Source of the DNA: Thermanaerovibrio velox DSM 12556
Lineage (GTDB): Bacteria; Synergistota; Synergistia; Synergistales; Synergistaceae
Assembly: GCF_000237825.1 (NCBI RefSeq)
Contig: NZ_CM001377.1
Coordinates: 124,001-188,000 of the forward strand
DNA: 64,000 bases
Reading direction: 5' to 3'
In this document: piece after piece, positions 54,561 through 62,256 of the stretch
Numbering within the stretch: the stretch's first letter is position 1
Layout: each line of letters opens with the position of its first letter
The notes under the pieces: model-generated
Database searches by the model: none
Told to the model about the DNA's origin: nothing
What the model saw: the letters and a program-made list of their open reading frames with translations, nothing else
Position numbers and translations under genes: made by a program

Positions 54561-55922
54561 TTGCTGGAGATACCCCTGGACAGGGGGTCCGGTGTGCCCC
54601 TTCACCGGCAGGTGAGCCGCCACATAAGGCGTCTCATCCTGTCCGGTGCCCTCCCTCCGGGTAGTCAGCTGCCGTCCTTCCGGGAGATGTCCTGGTCCTT
54701 GAAGGTGAGCCGCAGCACCGTAGAGGAGGCCTACTCGGATCTGGAGGGGGAGGGGCTTGTGTGTCTTGTCCCCCGAAAGGGGGTTTTCGTGGCCCTTGGG
54801 GATGGGGACGGCGGATGCGGTTTAGATGATGAAGACCGCTGCATCGGGGCTTGCTCCGCCCCCGGGGATACGTTGGACCTGGCGTCGGAGGTGCCCTTTG
54901 AGGACCTGGTGCCAAGGCGGGAGGTTCGGAGGGCCCTTAGGTGGGTCATGGGGACTCTCGGCACCCCCGGTTGGAACGCACCGTTGGATGGGCTGCCGGA
55001 GCTCAAGTGTCACCTGGCGGGTCACTCCGCCCTGAGGGGGGTGCCGGCGCTGAAGGAGCAGATGATAGTCACCTCCGGCGGCAGGGAGGGGCTTGCCCTG
55101 TGCCTTTGGGCCCTTTCGCAGCGGGGGACTAAGAGGCTTTGGGTGGATCGGCTCACCTATCCGCTAGCCTTCCTTCAGGCGGAGGCGATGGGCATGGAGG
55201 TGCGGACCTTTGGGAGTCCCCGGGAGCTCCAGGGGGCCCGCAGGGGGGACGCGGTGTACCTGATCCCCAGCTTCCACAACCCCACCGGGAGGACCATGGG
55301 GGCGGAGGAGAGGAGCTGGGTCCTTGAGGCGGGCCGGGACAGGGGGCTTGTGATCCTGGAGGACGACACCTACGGAGAGCTGCGCTACGGTCCCAGGAGC
55401 GTGCCCGCCCTCAAGGCCCTGGAGCTTAGTGGGGACGTTCTCTACCTGGGATCCTTTTCCCAGGGGTTGTTCCTGGAGGTTAAGCTTGGCTACCTGCTGT
55501 GTCCCCAGGGCATGATGGAGCCCCTCTTAAGGGCTAAGGAGATGTTCTTCGGGGCCACCAACCTCTTCTCCCAGCTCGTGGCGCTGCGACTTTTCGATGA
55601 CGGGGCGGTGCCGCGCATACTGGATAGGAACCGTTGCATCGTAAGGCAGCGCATGGAGGTCCTGTGCCGCGTTCTTGGGATCCCGATGCCCGAGGGTGGC
55701 GTTTTCGCATGGCTCGACGTTCCCTTGGGAGGTGACGAGTTCGCCCGGCGGCTTAGGGGTCTAGGGGTGGAGGTGGTGCCCGGGGGCCGTTTCTCCCCGG
55801 TGGGTGAGGACGTGCGGGCGGTCAGGATCTCCGTGGCTTCCGCCTCATCATCGGGCGTGCGCCGGGCCGCCAGGATTATAAGGGGGCTTGCGGATGAGCT
55901 GTCTTCGGGGGAGGAACGGTAA
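54561..55922 (+). CDS. MocR-like GntR/aminotransferase regulator lacking the PLP lysine
   Basis: A 453-residue fusion of a GntR winged helix (about 5-75; LPSFREMSWSLKVSRSTVEEAY) and a fold-type I aminotransferase domain. PLP contacts remain recognisable: FHNPTG (Asn240), VILEDDTYGELRYG (Asp268/269). The Schiff-base lysine position, usually SFSK, is GSFSQGLF, so it is Gln301. PLP could still bind non-covalently or the domain may sense another ligand. The start is TTG 54561 with GGGAGGG upstream, one base after the citC stop. It lies between citC and citX, so it probably regulates this operon. Confidence 0.88.
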   Translation: MLEIPLDRGSGVPLHRQVSRHIRRLILSGALPPGSQLPSFREMSWSLKVSRSTVEEAYSDLEGEGLVCLVPRKGVFVALGDGDGGCGLDDEDRCIGACSAPGDTLDLASEVPFEDLVPRREVRRALRWVMGTLGTPGWNAPLDGLPELKCHLAGHSALRGVPALKEQMIVTSGGREGLALCLWALSQRGTKRLWVDRLTYPLAFLQAEAMGMEVRTFGSPRELQGARRGDAVYLIPSFHNPTGRTMGAEERSWVLEAGRDRGLVILEDDTYGELRYGPRSVPALKALELSGDVLYLGSFSQGLFLEVKLGYLLCPQGMMEPLLRAKEMFFGATNLFSQLVALRLFDDGAVPRILDRNRCIVRQRMEVLCRVLGIPMPEGGVFAWLDVPLGGDEFARRLRGLGVEVVPGGRFSPVGEDVRAVRISVASASSSGVRRAARIIRGLADELSSGEER

Positions 55923-56517
55923 GGGGCCATCACCTCTCGAGGAGGTCTTGAGGGCCCGGGAGGAGAGGACAGATCTCCGGAGGGCCCTGGGCTTGGAGCT
56001 GCTCGATCCCCGCCGTTACCTGGCGGGGCCCTTGGCCTTGGTTCAAGGGGGCCTCAACGTCCCCGGGTGGCCAAAGGGGCTTAAAGGTGGGATGGAGCGA
56101 CTTGAGGAGGCCCTTTCCCTGGCCCTTGAGGGGCTTAGGTGGCAGAGGCTGGCGATCCGCCAGGACCCCTTGGGTCCCTTCCTCTTGGCGGCGGTGGAGC
56201 GGGACCCCATGGAGGTTAAGGGCCGGTGTGTGGCGGCGGAGGAGGGTCTTCCCTGGGGGAGGCTCGTGGACCTGGACGTTTTCTTCCCCCTGGATCTTTC
56301 AAGGCCCATAAAGAGGCATGCCCTGGGATCCCCGGAGCGCCGGTGCCTCATGTGCCGCAGGCCCGCCAAGGAGTGTGCCCAGGCTGCCCGTCACCACCCG
56401 GAGGCTTTACGACGAAGGGCCTTGCTGCTTTGGGGTTTCCCCGAACACTTCCTTCAGGTATTCCCTCCAGAGCTTGAGGGCCAAAAGGGCACACCCGGTG
56501 CCCCCCGCGAGGCCTAG
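55894..56517 (+). CDS. citX: CitX-like citrate lyase prosthetic-group transferase
   Basis: CitX transfers the phosphoribosyl-dephospho-CoA group onto apo-citrate lyase ACP. The protein has the family blocks PSPLEEVLRAREERTDL, NVPGWPKGL (usually NIPGPxK), WGRLVDLDVFFP and RRCLMCRRPAKECAQAARH with the conserved Cys. ATG 55894 follows AGGGGG and overlaps the MocR gene by 29 bp. The conserved region ends near 56405; the remaining ~37 residues lie over a gene on the other strand and may be a non-conserved tail. With citC, it points to maturation of a citrate-lyase-type enzyme. Confidence 0.87.
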   Translation: MSCLRGRNGKGPSPLEEVLRAREERTDLRRALGLELLDPRRYLAGPLALVQGGLNVPGWPKGLKGGMERLEEALSLALEGLRWQRLAIRQDPLGPFLLAAVERDPMEVKGRCVAAEEGLPWGRLVDLDVFFPLDLSRPIKRHALGSPERRCLMCRRPAKECAQAARHHPEALRRRALLLWGFPEHFLQVFPPELEGQKGTPGAPREA

Positions 56518-56634
56518 AACCACGTAGGTAACGCTGCCTCGGCCAAGCAGGAAACCCCCAAGGCCCCCCAGGGCGTATCCGTAGGCTGCGACGCTGGAGA
56601 TTGAGAGGACTAGCACCAGAAGCCGCTTGTTCAT
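56407..56634 (-). CDS. Small two-helix membrane protein of unknown function
   Basis: A 75-residue protein with two hydrophobic spans (LLVLVLSISSVAAYGYALGG and SVTYVVLGLAGGTGCALLAL) and a charged C-terminal tail (KLWREYLKEVFGETPKQQ). Its ATG overlaps the upstream aminotransferase stop as ATGA, good evidence of coupled translation. The last 111 bp are antisense to the end of citX. The architecture resembles AtpI- or AtpZ-like small proteins but no family is certain. Confidence 0.65.
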   Translation of the reverse strand: MNKRLLVLVLSISSVAAYGYALGGLGGFLLGRGSVTYVVLGLAGGTGCALLALKLWREYLKEVFGETPKQQGPSS

Positions 56635-57830
56635 CCCCGCACCCCTTCCGAGGCCAGCTCCCCTATGATGTCCGCCGCCCTTTGGAGCTCCTCTGGGGAA
56701 CACCAGGAGAAGGAGAGCCTGAGGAACCGGTCCTTGGCCTCCGGAACGTGGGGCCAGAAGGCCCTTTCCGGCACCGTGGCAACCCCCCTGTGGGTTACCA
56801 GTTCCATGGCCATGGCGGAGGGCTGGTCCACGAACAGGTTGATGAAGCACCCCCCGGAGGGTACCCGGACGTTGAGTTTCCATCTTGCGAGCCCCTCTTT
56901 TAAGGCGTCCCGCCGGACCTTGAGGAAACGGCGCACCCGCTGGAGCTGTTCCGCCATCAGCCCCTGCTTGAGGAACTCCAACACCAGCAGGGAGTCCGCG
57001 GCGGGCATGGAGATCATGGTCATCTCCTGCAGCCTTGCCAGGGACTCCACCATGGCGGGATGTCCCAGTATCCATCCAAGCCTAAGCCCCGGCGCCAATA
57101 CCTTGGAGAAGGATCCCAGGTACAGCACCAGCCCCGACTGGAAGCCCACCAGGGGGATGGAGGCCCCGTGGTCCCTCGGGCCGTCCAGGTTGAGGAGCCT
57201 GTAGGGGTCGTCTGCCACGATGAGGAAGCGGTAGCGGTCCGCCATCTTGAGGAGCCGTGCCTGCCTTTCGGGGCTCATGGAACACCCGGAGGGGTTTTGG
57301 TGATTTAAGATGGTGTATACTAATTTGGGGATGTCTCCCCGGGTGCACCGTTCCTCCAGGACGTCCAGGTCCATGCCGTCCTGGTCCACCGGTATCGGCA
57401 TGAGGCGGGCTTTATGGCGGATGAGGGTGCACCAGGTGTCCGGGTAGCATGGGGCGTCTAACGCCACCGGGTCATTGGGTTTTACGGTGCCCTGGCAGAT
57501 TAGGTCGAAGGCGTACTGGGAGCCCAATGTCAGCATGAGGTGTTCCTCTCCGGCCTCTTCCGGGGCGCAGCCCTCGGTCTTCTGCCAGTGGAGCACCGCC
57601 TCCCTCAGGGCCCCAAGACCTCGGTTGCTCCCGTACAGCAGCCCCTTGGGGTGGGAGAGGATCCCTTTCATGGCGCACTCCGCCATGGCTTCCACGTCCA
57701 TGGCGTCGAGGTATGGCTGGCCGGAAGTCAAGGGAAGCGCCCCGTTGGCGAGGCCCAGGCGTATGTACTTCACCAGCGGTGAAGGGTGGAGCGGGAACTG
57801 GGAGGCAAGCTCCTCCGCGGGATGCAGCAT
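56631..57830 (-). CDS. PLP-dependent aminotransferase (2-aminoadipate/aromatic type)
   Basis: A class I/II aminotransferase of about 399 residues, similar to 2-aminoadipate and multifunctional archaeal-type aminotransferases. It has TSGQPYLDAM near the start, TLGSQYAFDLI, ILNHQNPSG for PLP Asn, VADDPYRLL for PLP Asp, and the intact Schiff-base motif YLGSFSKVLAPGLRLGW. ATG 57830 follows GGAGGTG by six bases and is preferred over GTG 57869. It is divergent from a GntR regulator with overlapping promoters, which probably controls it. Confidence 0.9.
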   Translation of the reverse strand: MLHPAEELASQFPLHPSPLVKYIRLGLANGALPLTSGQPYLDAMDVEAMAECAMKGILSHPKGLLYGSNRGLGALREAVLHWQKTEGCAPEEAGEEHLMLTLGSQYAFDLICQGTVKPNDPVALDAPCYPDTWCTLIRHKARLMPIPVDQDGMDLDVLEERCTRGDIPKLVYTILNHQNPSGCSMSPERQARLLKMADRYRFLIVADDPYRLLNLDGPRDHGASIPLVGFQSGLVLYLGSFSKVLAPGLRLGWILGHPAMVESLARLQEMTMISMPAADSLLVLEFLKQGLMAEQLQRVRRFLKVRRDALKEGLARWKLNVRVPSGGCFINLFVDQPSAMAMELVTHRGVATVPERAFWPHVPEAKDRFLRLSFSWCSPEELQRAADIIGELASEGVRG

Positions 57831-57896
57831 AAGACGCACCTCCGGTTGTGAGTCAATGGTTTTATGCACCAGGGGCCCCTCTTCTTGCGTAATAGT

Positions 57897-57925
57897 TTGA
57901 CTGGCGCTACAATGCCAAATAATAG
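57897..57925 (+). promoter_or_regulatory. Promoter of the gntR gene in a divergent control region
   Basis: TTGACT (57897-57902), 17-bp spacer, TAATAG (57920-57925). TAATAGTTT occurs twice (near 57890 and 57920) and the spacer holds an imperfect TGGC/GCCA dyad. The opposite strand reads TTGGCA then a 17-bp gap to CTATTA for the aminotransferase, so both promoters overlap. Confidence 0.55.
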
Positions 57926-57963
57926 TTTATATTGGAAAAAATTCCCCTGTGGGAGGGGCGCCC

Positions 57964-58653
57964 ATGTTAGAGCCGTCGCTTAATGAACCAGTTCAGGAGC
58001 ATAGACTTTATACCACTTCTGCGGAGTATGTCTACTCTACCCTGAGGCGGGAGATAATAACCAAGCAGCTTACCTCTGGGACAAGGCTGCCGGAGGTGGC
58101 TATAGCCACCAGGTTGAAGGTGAGCCGCACGCCGGTGCGGGAGGCCTTGAGGAGGCTGGCAAGCGAGGGTTTGGTGCTAATAATCCCGAACAGCGGAGCC
58201 AGGGTGGCGGCCCCCAGGAGGAAGGAGATGGAGGACGCGTACGTGGTGAGGGAGGAGCTGGAGTGTCTTGCGGCCCGGCTCGCCTGCGCCAACGTGACGG
58301 AGAAGCACTTGAGGCGTCTTGAGGAGTGCGTGGCGGATGAGGAGCGGGCCTTTGGGGAGCGGAACCTGGAGGCGTACCTTGAGATCAACGAGGCGTTTCA
58401 CCGGATAATAGCGGATGCCTCGGGGAACCGGGTTCTTAGGGAGTACGTGGAGAACATCCTGGCCCGGACGAACGTGTACATAGTGTTCTACGACCCGTTC
58501 TACGTGGTGGAGAGCAACCCCAGCGTTCAGGAGCACCGTCTCATAATCGAGGCCCTGAGGGCAAGGGATGCTCAGGAGGCGGTGGAGAGGATGAGGAGCC
58601 ACATAAGGCTCTCCAAGGGGAGCTTGAGCGAAGGGGAGCTGAAGGCCCTCTGA
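57964..58653 (+). CDS. GntR/FadR-family transcriptional regulator
   Basis: A 229-residue regulator: winged helix at about 18-80 (LPEVAIATRLKVSRTPVREALRRLASEGLV), then a helical FCD ligand domain with metal-type histidines and acidic residues (EINEAFHRIIADAS, QEHRLIIEALRARD). ATG 57964 follows GGGAGGGG. It is divergent from the aminotransferase at 56631-57830 and probably represses it and itself through the shared region, responding to an amino- or organic acid. Confidence 0.9.
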   Translation: MLEPSLNEPVQEHRLYTTSAEYVYSTLRREIITKQLTSGTRLPEVAIATRLKVSRTPVREALRRLASEGLVLIIPNSGARVAAPRRKEMEDAYVVREELECLAARLACANVTEKHLRRLEECVADEERAFGERNLEAYLEINEAFHRIIADASGNRVLREYVENILARTNVYIVFYDPFYVVESNPSVQEHRLIIEALRARDAQEAVERMRSHIRLSKGSLSEGELKAL

Positions 58654-58745
58654 GGTGCGGTCCCATGGGGGGTGATGGACCCTTGGGGTGGCGATGCCGA
58701 AGGGCCCGGGAAGCGAAAAAGTGAAAAAGTCCACGTTGCGCCGAT

Positions 58746-58787
58746 CCCCGGGGATAACTAAAATGGCCCCCGGGGTCAATCTTTTTT
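58746..58787 (+). terminator. Intrinsic terminator after gntR
   Basis: CCCCGGGG (58746-58753) pairs with CCCCGGGG (58768-58775), 14-nt loop, followed six bases later by TTTTTT (58782-58787). Each arm is also self-complementary. It lies immediately before the next gene's ribosome site. Confidence 0.75.
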
Positions 58788-58806
58788 GAAAAGGGGTAGA
58801 GCCGTT

Positions 58807-59937
58807 TTGAGTTCAATACCTTCGTTCGATCTAAAGAGGAACTACGAAAGGGTCCGCCAGGAGGTTAGGGATGCGGTGGACAAGGTGCTGGAGAGCCAGC
58901 ATTTCGTACTGGGGCCGGAGGTCAAGGCCTTCGAGGATGAGTTCGCGTCGTACCTTGGGGTGCCCCATGCGGTGGGCTGTGCCTCCGGGAGCGATGCGCT
59001 GCTCCTGGCCCTAATGGCCATAGGGGTAGGTCCCGGGGACGAGGTCATAACCACGCCGTTCACGTTCTTCGCCAGCACCAGCTGCATATCCCGCCTTGGG
59101 GCCCGGGCGGTATACGTTGACGTGGACATGGACACGTACAACATGAGGATGGACATGGTGATGGACGCGGTGACCCCAAGGACAAAGGCGGTGCTTCCGG
59201 TCCACATCTTCGGGCAGATGTGTCCCCTGGAGGAGATAGCCTCCGAGTTGAAGGACCGGGGCATAGCTTTGGTGGAGGATTGCGCCCAGTCCTTCGGGGC
59301 GGTTCGGCGGGTGGATGGGAACCTCATGAGGGGCGGTGCGGTGGGGGACGTGTCGTGTTTCTCCTTCTTCCCCACCAAAAACCTGGGCTGCTACGGGGAC
59401 GGTGGTCTTGTGGCCTCCGCGGATCCCGAGATGGATAAGCGGCTCAGGTCCCTTCGGGTGCACGGTTCCAGCGCCACCTACTTCCACGACGAGGTGGGGC
59501 TCAACAGCCGGCTTGACGAGATCCAGGCGGCCATCCTTAGGGTTAGGCTGCGGCACGCGGAGCAGTGGAACGAGGAGAGGCGGGCCATAGCGGAGCGGTA
59601 CAGGCTCCTCTTCGCCGCCCATGACCTGTTGGAGTTCGTGACGCCCCCCGTGGAGCTGGAGGGCAACCGGCACGTGTTCCACCAGTACGTGGTGAGGGCG
59701 AAGGACCGGGACGAGCTGCAGAGGTTCCTGGCCCAGCGGGGCATAACCACTAGGGTATACTATCCCCTTTCCCTGCACCTGCAGCCCTGTTTCCGCTACC
59801 TGGGCTACAAGGAGGGGGACTTCCCGGCCAGCGAGGCCTTGACCCGACAGGTGCTGGCGCTGCCCATGTTCCCGGAGCTCACCCCGGAGGAGCAGGAGAC
59901 GGTGGTGTTGGCCATGAAGGATTTCTATCGCCGCTGA
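58807..59937 (+). CDS. DegT/DnrJ/EryC1-family sugar aminotransferase
   Basis: A PLP-dependent nucleotide-sugar aminotransferase of about 376 residues. Typical features: IPSFDLKRNYERVR start, GCASGSDALLLALMAIGVGPGDEVITTPFTF, PVHIFGQMCP, VEDCAQSFGA and the Schiff-base Lys in CFSFFPTKNLGCYGDGG. FNSRLDEIQAA-like LNSRLDEIQAAILR and the late TRVYYPLSLHLQPC complete the family. TTG 58807 follows AGGGG; the frame extends to 58786. It probably makes an amino sugar for the surface; the substrate is unknown and no partner dehydratase is adjacent. Confidence 0.92.
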   Translation: MSSIPSFDLKRNYERVRQEVRDAVDKVLESQHFVLGPEVKAFEDEFASYLGVPHAVGCASGSDALLLALMAIGVGPGDEVITTPFTFFASTSCISRLGARAVYVDVDMDTYNMRMDMVMDAVTPRTKAVLPVHIFGQMCPLEEIASELKDRGIALVEDCAQSFGAVRRVDGNLMRGGAVGDVSCFSFFPTKNLGCYGDGGLVASADPEMDKRLRSLRVHGSSATYFHDEVGLNSRLDEIQAAILRVRLRHAEQWNEERRAIAERYRLLFAAHDLLEFVTPPVELEGNRHVFHQYVVRAKDRDELQRFLAQRGITTRVYYPLSLHLQPCFRYLGYKEGDFPASEALTRQVLALPMFPELTPEEQETVVLAMKDFYRR

Positions 59938-59977
59938 TTTGACCATTATTGCTCTTTTGGTGAAAATAGGTTAGACT

Positions 59978-60006
59978 ACTGAGGAGGGGGTTGTCCCCTC
60001 CTCAGT
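59978..60006 (+). terminator. Hairpin after the DegT gene
   Basis: ACTGAGGAGGGG (59978-59989) and CCCCTCCTCAGT (59995-60006) form a perfect 12-bp stem with a 5-nt loop. There is no T run, so termination strength is uncertain. A second, weaker hairpin with a TTTT loop lies near 60030-60050. Confidence 0.65.
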
Positions 60007-60098
60007 ATGATTATGTGTGTCCGGATAAGGGGTCCCTGGGGTTTTCCCCGGGGGCAAGGTATAAGACGGGGGATGTAAAGAAGGGGGAGGGATTGCAG

Positions 60099-60794
60099 AT
60101 GTTCTATCCGTTTTTTGATCCCACCATGCTATTTCTGATACCGGCGGTCATCCTTGGCATCTGGGCCCAGATGAGGGTTCAGAGCACCTATGCCCGGTAT
60201 GCGGCGGTGTGGGCCCGGCGGGGGGTGACGGCGGAGCAGGTGGCCCATGGGCTGTTGGGTCGTTTTGGGCTCCGGATCCCGGTGGAGCGGGTGCCTGGGA
60301 GCCTCACGGATCACTACGATCCCCGGGCCAAGGTGCTCCGGCTTTCGGACAGCGTGTGGGGCAACTACAGCATAGCCGCCATAGGCGTGGCGGCCCATGA
60401 GGTTGGTCATGCGGTGCAGGACCTGGAGGGTTATTCGCCGCTGAAGATAAGGAACGCCATAGTGCCGGTGGTGAACCTGGGATCCATGGCGGCGCTGCCC
60501 TTGTTCTTCATAGGGTTCCTGTTTAGGTCTCCGTCTATGATGGACCTGGGGATACTGTTCTTCCTGGGGGTCATATTGTTCCACCTGGTGACCCTGCCGG
60601 TGGAGTTCGACGCCTCCAGCAGGGCGTTGAGGCTTCTTGCGGACACCGGGTACCTTGCCCCGGACGAGATAAGGGGGGCCAGGGAGGTGCTCAACGCCGC
60701 GGCCCTCACCTACGTGGCCGCCACGGTGATGGCGGTTTCCCAGCTGCTCAGGCTCCTATTCTTGAGGGGCATGGTGGGGGGCCGGGACGAGTAA
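60099..60794 (+). CDS. Membrane zinc metallopeptidase (YugP-like)
   Basis: A 231-residue membrane protein of the neutral zinc metallopeptidase family PF04298. An N-terminal membrane helix (MLFLIPAVILGIWAQM) precedes a cytoplasmic-face catalytic region with HEVGH (His100, Glu101, His104). Two or three further hydrophobic segments follow, then the conserved TLPVEFDASSRAL, where the third ligand is expected. ATG 60099 follows GGGGGAGGG. Its physiological substrate is unknown. It lies upstream of rsmB. Confidence 0.9.
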   Translation: MFYPFFDPTMLFLIPAVILGIWAQMRVQSTYARYAAVWARRGVTAEQVAHGLLGRFGLRIPVERVPGSLTDHYDPRAKVLRLSDSVWGNYSIAAIGVAAHEVGHAVQDLEGYSPLKIRNAIVPVVNLGSMAALPLFFIGFLFRSPSMMDLGILFFLGVILFHLVTLPVEFDASSRALRLLADTGYLAPDEIRGAREVLNAAALTYVAATVMAVSQLLRLLFLRGMVGGRDE

Positions 60795-60922
60795 GACCTT
60801 TTGCAGTGGGGTGGTTTGTTATAAACTCGTGGGGGCTTCCCCCGCGGGTTTTGTTTTTTGTATTCCCTTATTAGGGATTTCGCGTTCCCGGGAGGAACCC
60901 GACTGGAGGAGATGTTTGCGAT

Positions 60923-62239
60923 ATGAAGGGGATAGAGGCTGCGCTTTTGGTTTGGAAAGAGGTGGGGGAGGGGGCCTTTGCGTCCGAGGCCCTTCGCAGG
61001 GTTTCGGGGCAGCTTTCTCCGGGGGACAGGAAGCTGGCGGCCCTTTTGGTTTACAGTGCCTTGAGGCGCCGCAGCCTGTGGCGCTTCATGTTGGAGAAAC
61101 GGCTCCGGCGGCCCTTCAAGGAGCTGAAGCCGATCACCCGGGACGCCCTGATGCTGGGTCTTGCGGGCTTGATGGAGCTTAAGCGGTTTAACCCCGGGCC
61201 CCTTTACAACGGGCTTGCCCAGGTGATGAAGGCCCAGGGGGCGGATGACGAGGTGCCCCTTTTCCACGGGGTGTTGAAGCGTCTGGAGCGGGAGGGGCAG
61301 GAGCTCCTGGATCGTCTTAGGGTCAGCTCCTCCCCCAGGGACGTGGCCATGTACCATGGGCTTCCCCTGTGGGGGCTGAGCTTGTTCATGGACCAGTGGG
61401 GGCCCAAGAAGGGCAGGGAGCTTGCCAGGCTGATGGGCATGACCCGTTACTCCTCGTTCTTCGTCCCCCCCTCGGAGAGGGAGGGGTTGATGGACGCCAT
61501 GAGGTCCGCGGGGATCCGCTGCTGGCCGTCGGACGAGCTGGATTTCTCCGTGAGGACCTGTTCCCACGGCTTTCCCCCGGAGGTGCCCGGTTATCGGGAG
61601 GGGCTTCTGCGTCCCATGAGCGAGTCGTCCATGTGGGTGGTACGCTGTGCCGTTCACCTCGCCAAGGGGGGCCGGGTTCTTGACATGTGCTGCGGCAGGG
61701 GAGTTAAGGGGTCCGCGCTGCTGTCCTTGGATGACCGGGTGACTTTGGAGGGCTGGGACATATCGGAGGGGAAGGTGAGGGCTGCCAGGGGTGATCTGGA
61801 CCTTCGGGGGCTTTCCGATCGGGGGGTCATAAGGGCCGGGGACGCGTTGGATCTGATCCCGGAGGAGGAGCCTCATCTTGTGCTTCTGGACGCCCCTTGC
61901 AGCGGCAGCGGCACCTGGGGCAGGCATCCGGAGGGCAAGTGGCGCATGTCCCCGGAGGAGGTGGATCGCCTCTCGGGCCTTCAGCGTAGGCTGTTGGACC
62001 GGGCCTTGAGCCTTGTGCCTAAGGGGGGCCGGGTCATCTACTCCACCTGCAGCCTCTTCAGGGAGGAGAACGAGCGGGTGGTGGGAGAGGTGTTGTCTTC
62101 TCGGCGGGACGTGGTGGAGGAGCCGTTTCCGTTCCGGGGGGCGGACATTGTAAAGGGGCGTCCTTTCGGCGTCTACGTGTGGCCCAGGCTCCCCTGGGCG
62201 GACGGATTTTACTGCGCGGTGCTCTACCGGCGCGGTTAG
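60923..62239 (+). CDS. rsmB: 16S rRNA m5C methyltransferase RsmB-like
   Basis: A 438-residue RNA methyltransferase. An N-terminal NusB-like domain (about 1-135) is followed by the SAM-binding domain: VLDMCCGRGVKGSALL, LEGWDISEGKV, LLDAPCSGSGTWGRHPEGKW (PCS motif) and the catalytic Cys in VIYSTCSL. It modifies a cytosine of 16S rRNA. ATG 60923 follows GGAGGAGA. It is followed 17 bp later by the PASTA gene and then rpe, an order reminiscent of the Firmicutes rsmB-prpC-prkC-rsgA-rpe locus. Confidence 0.92.
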   Translation: MKGIEAALLVWKEVGEGAFASEALRRVSGQLSPGDRKLAALLVYSALRRRSLWRFMLEKRLRRPFKELKPITRDALMLGLAGLMELKRFNPGPLYNGLAQVMKAQGADDEVPLFHGVLKRLEREGQELLDRLRVSSSPRDVAMYHGLPLWGLSLFMDQWGPKKGRELARLMGMTRYSSFFVPPSEREGLMDAMRSAGIRCWPSDELDFSVRTCSHGFPPEVPGYREGLLRPMSESSMWVVRCAVHLAKGGRVLDMCCGRGVKGSALLSLDDRVTLEGWDISEGKVRAARGDLDLRGLSDRGVIRAGDALDLIPEEEPHLVLLDAPCSGSGTWGRHPEGKWRMSPEEVDRLSGLQRRLLDRALSLVPKGGRVIYSTCSLFREENERVVGEVLSSRRDVVEEPFPFRGADIVKGRPFGVYVWPRLPWADGFYCAVLYRRG

Positions 62240-62256
62240 CGGGGGGATATCAGGAT

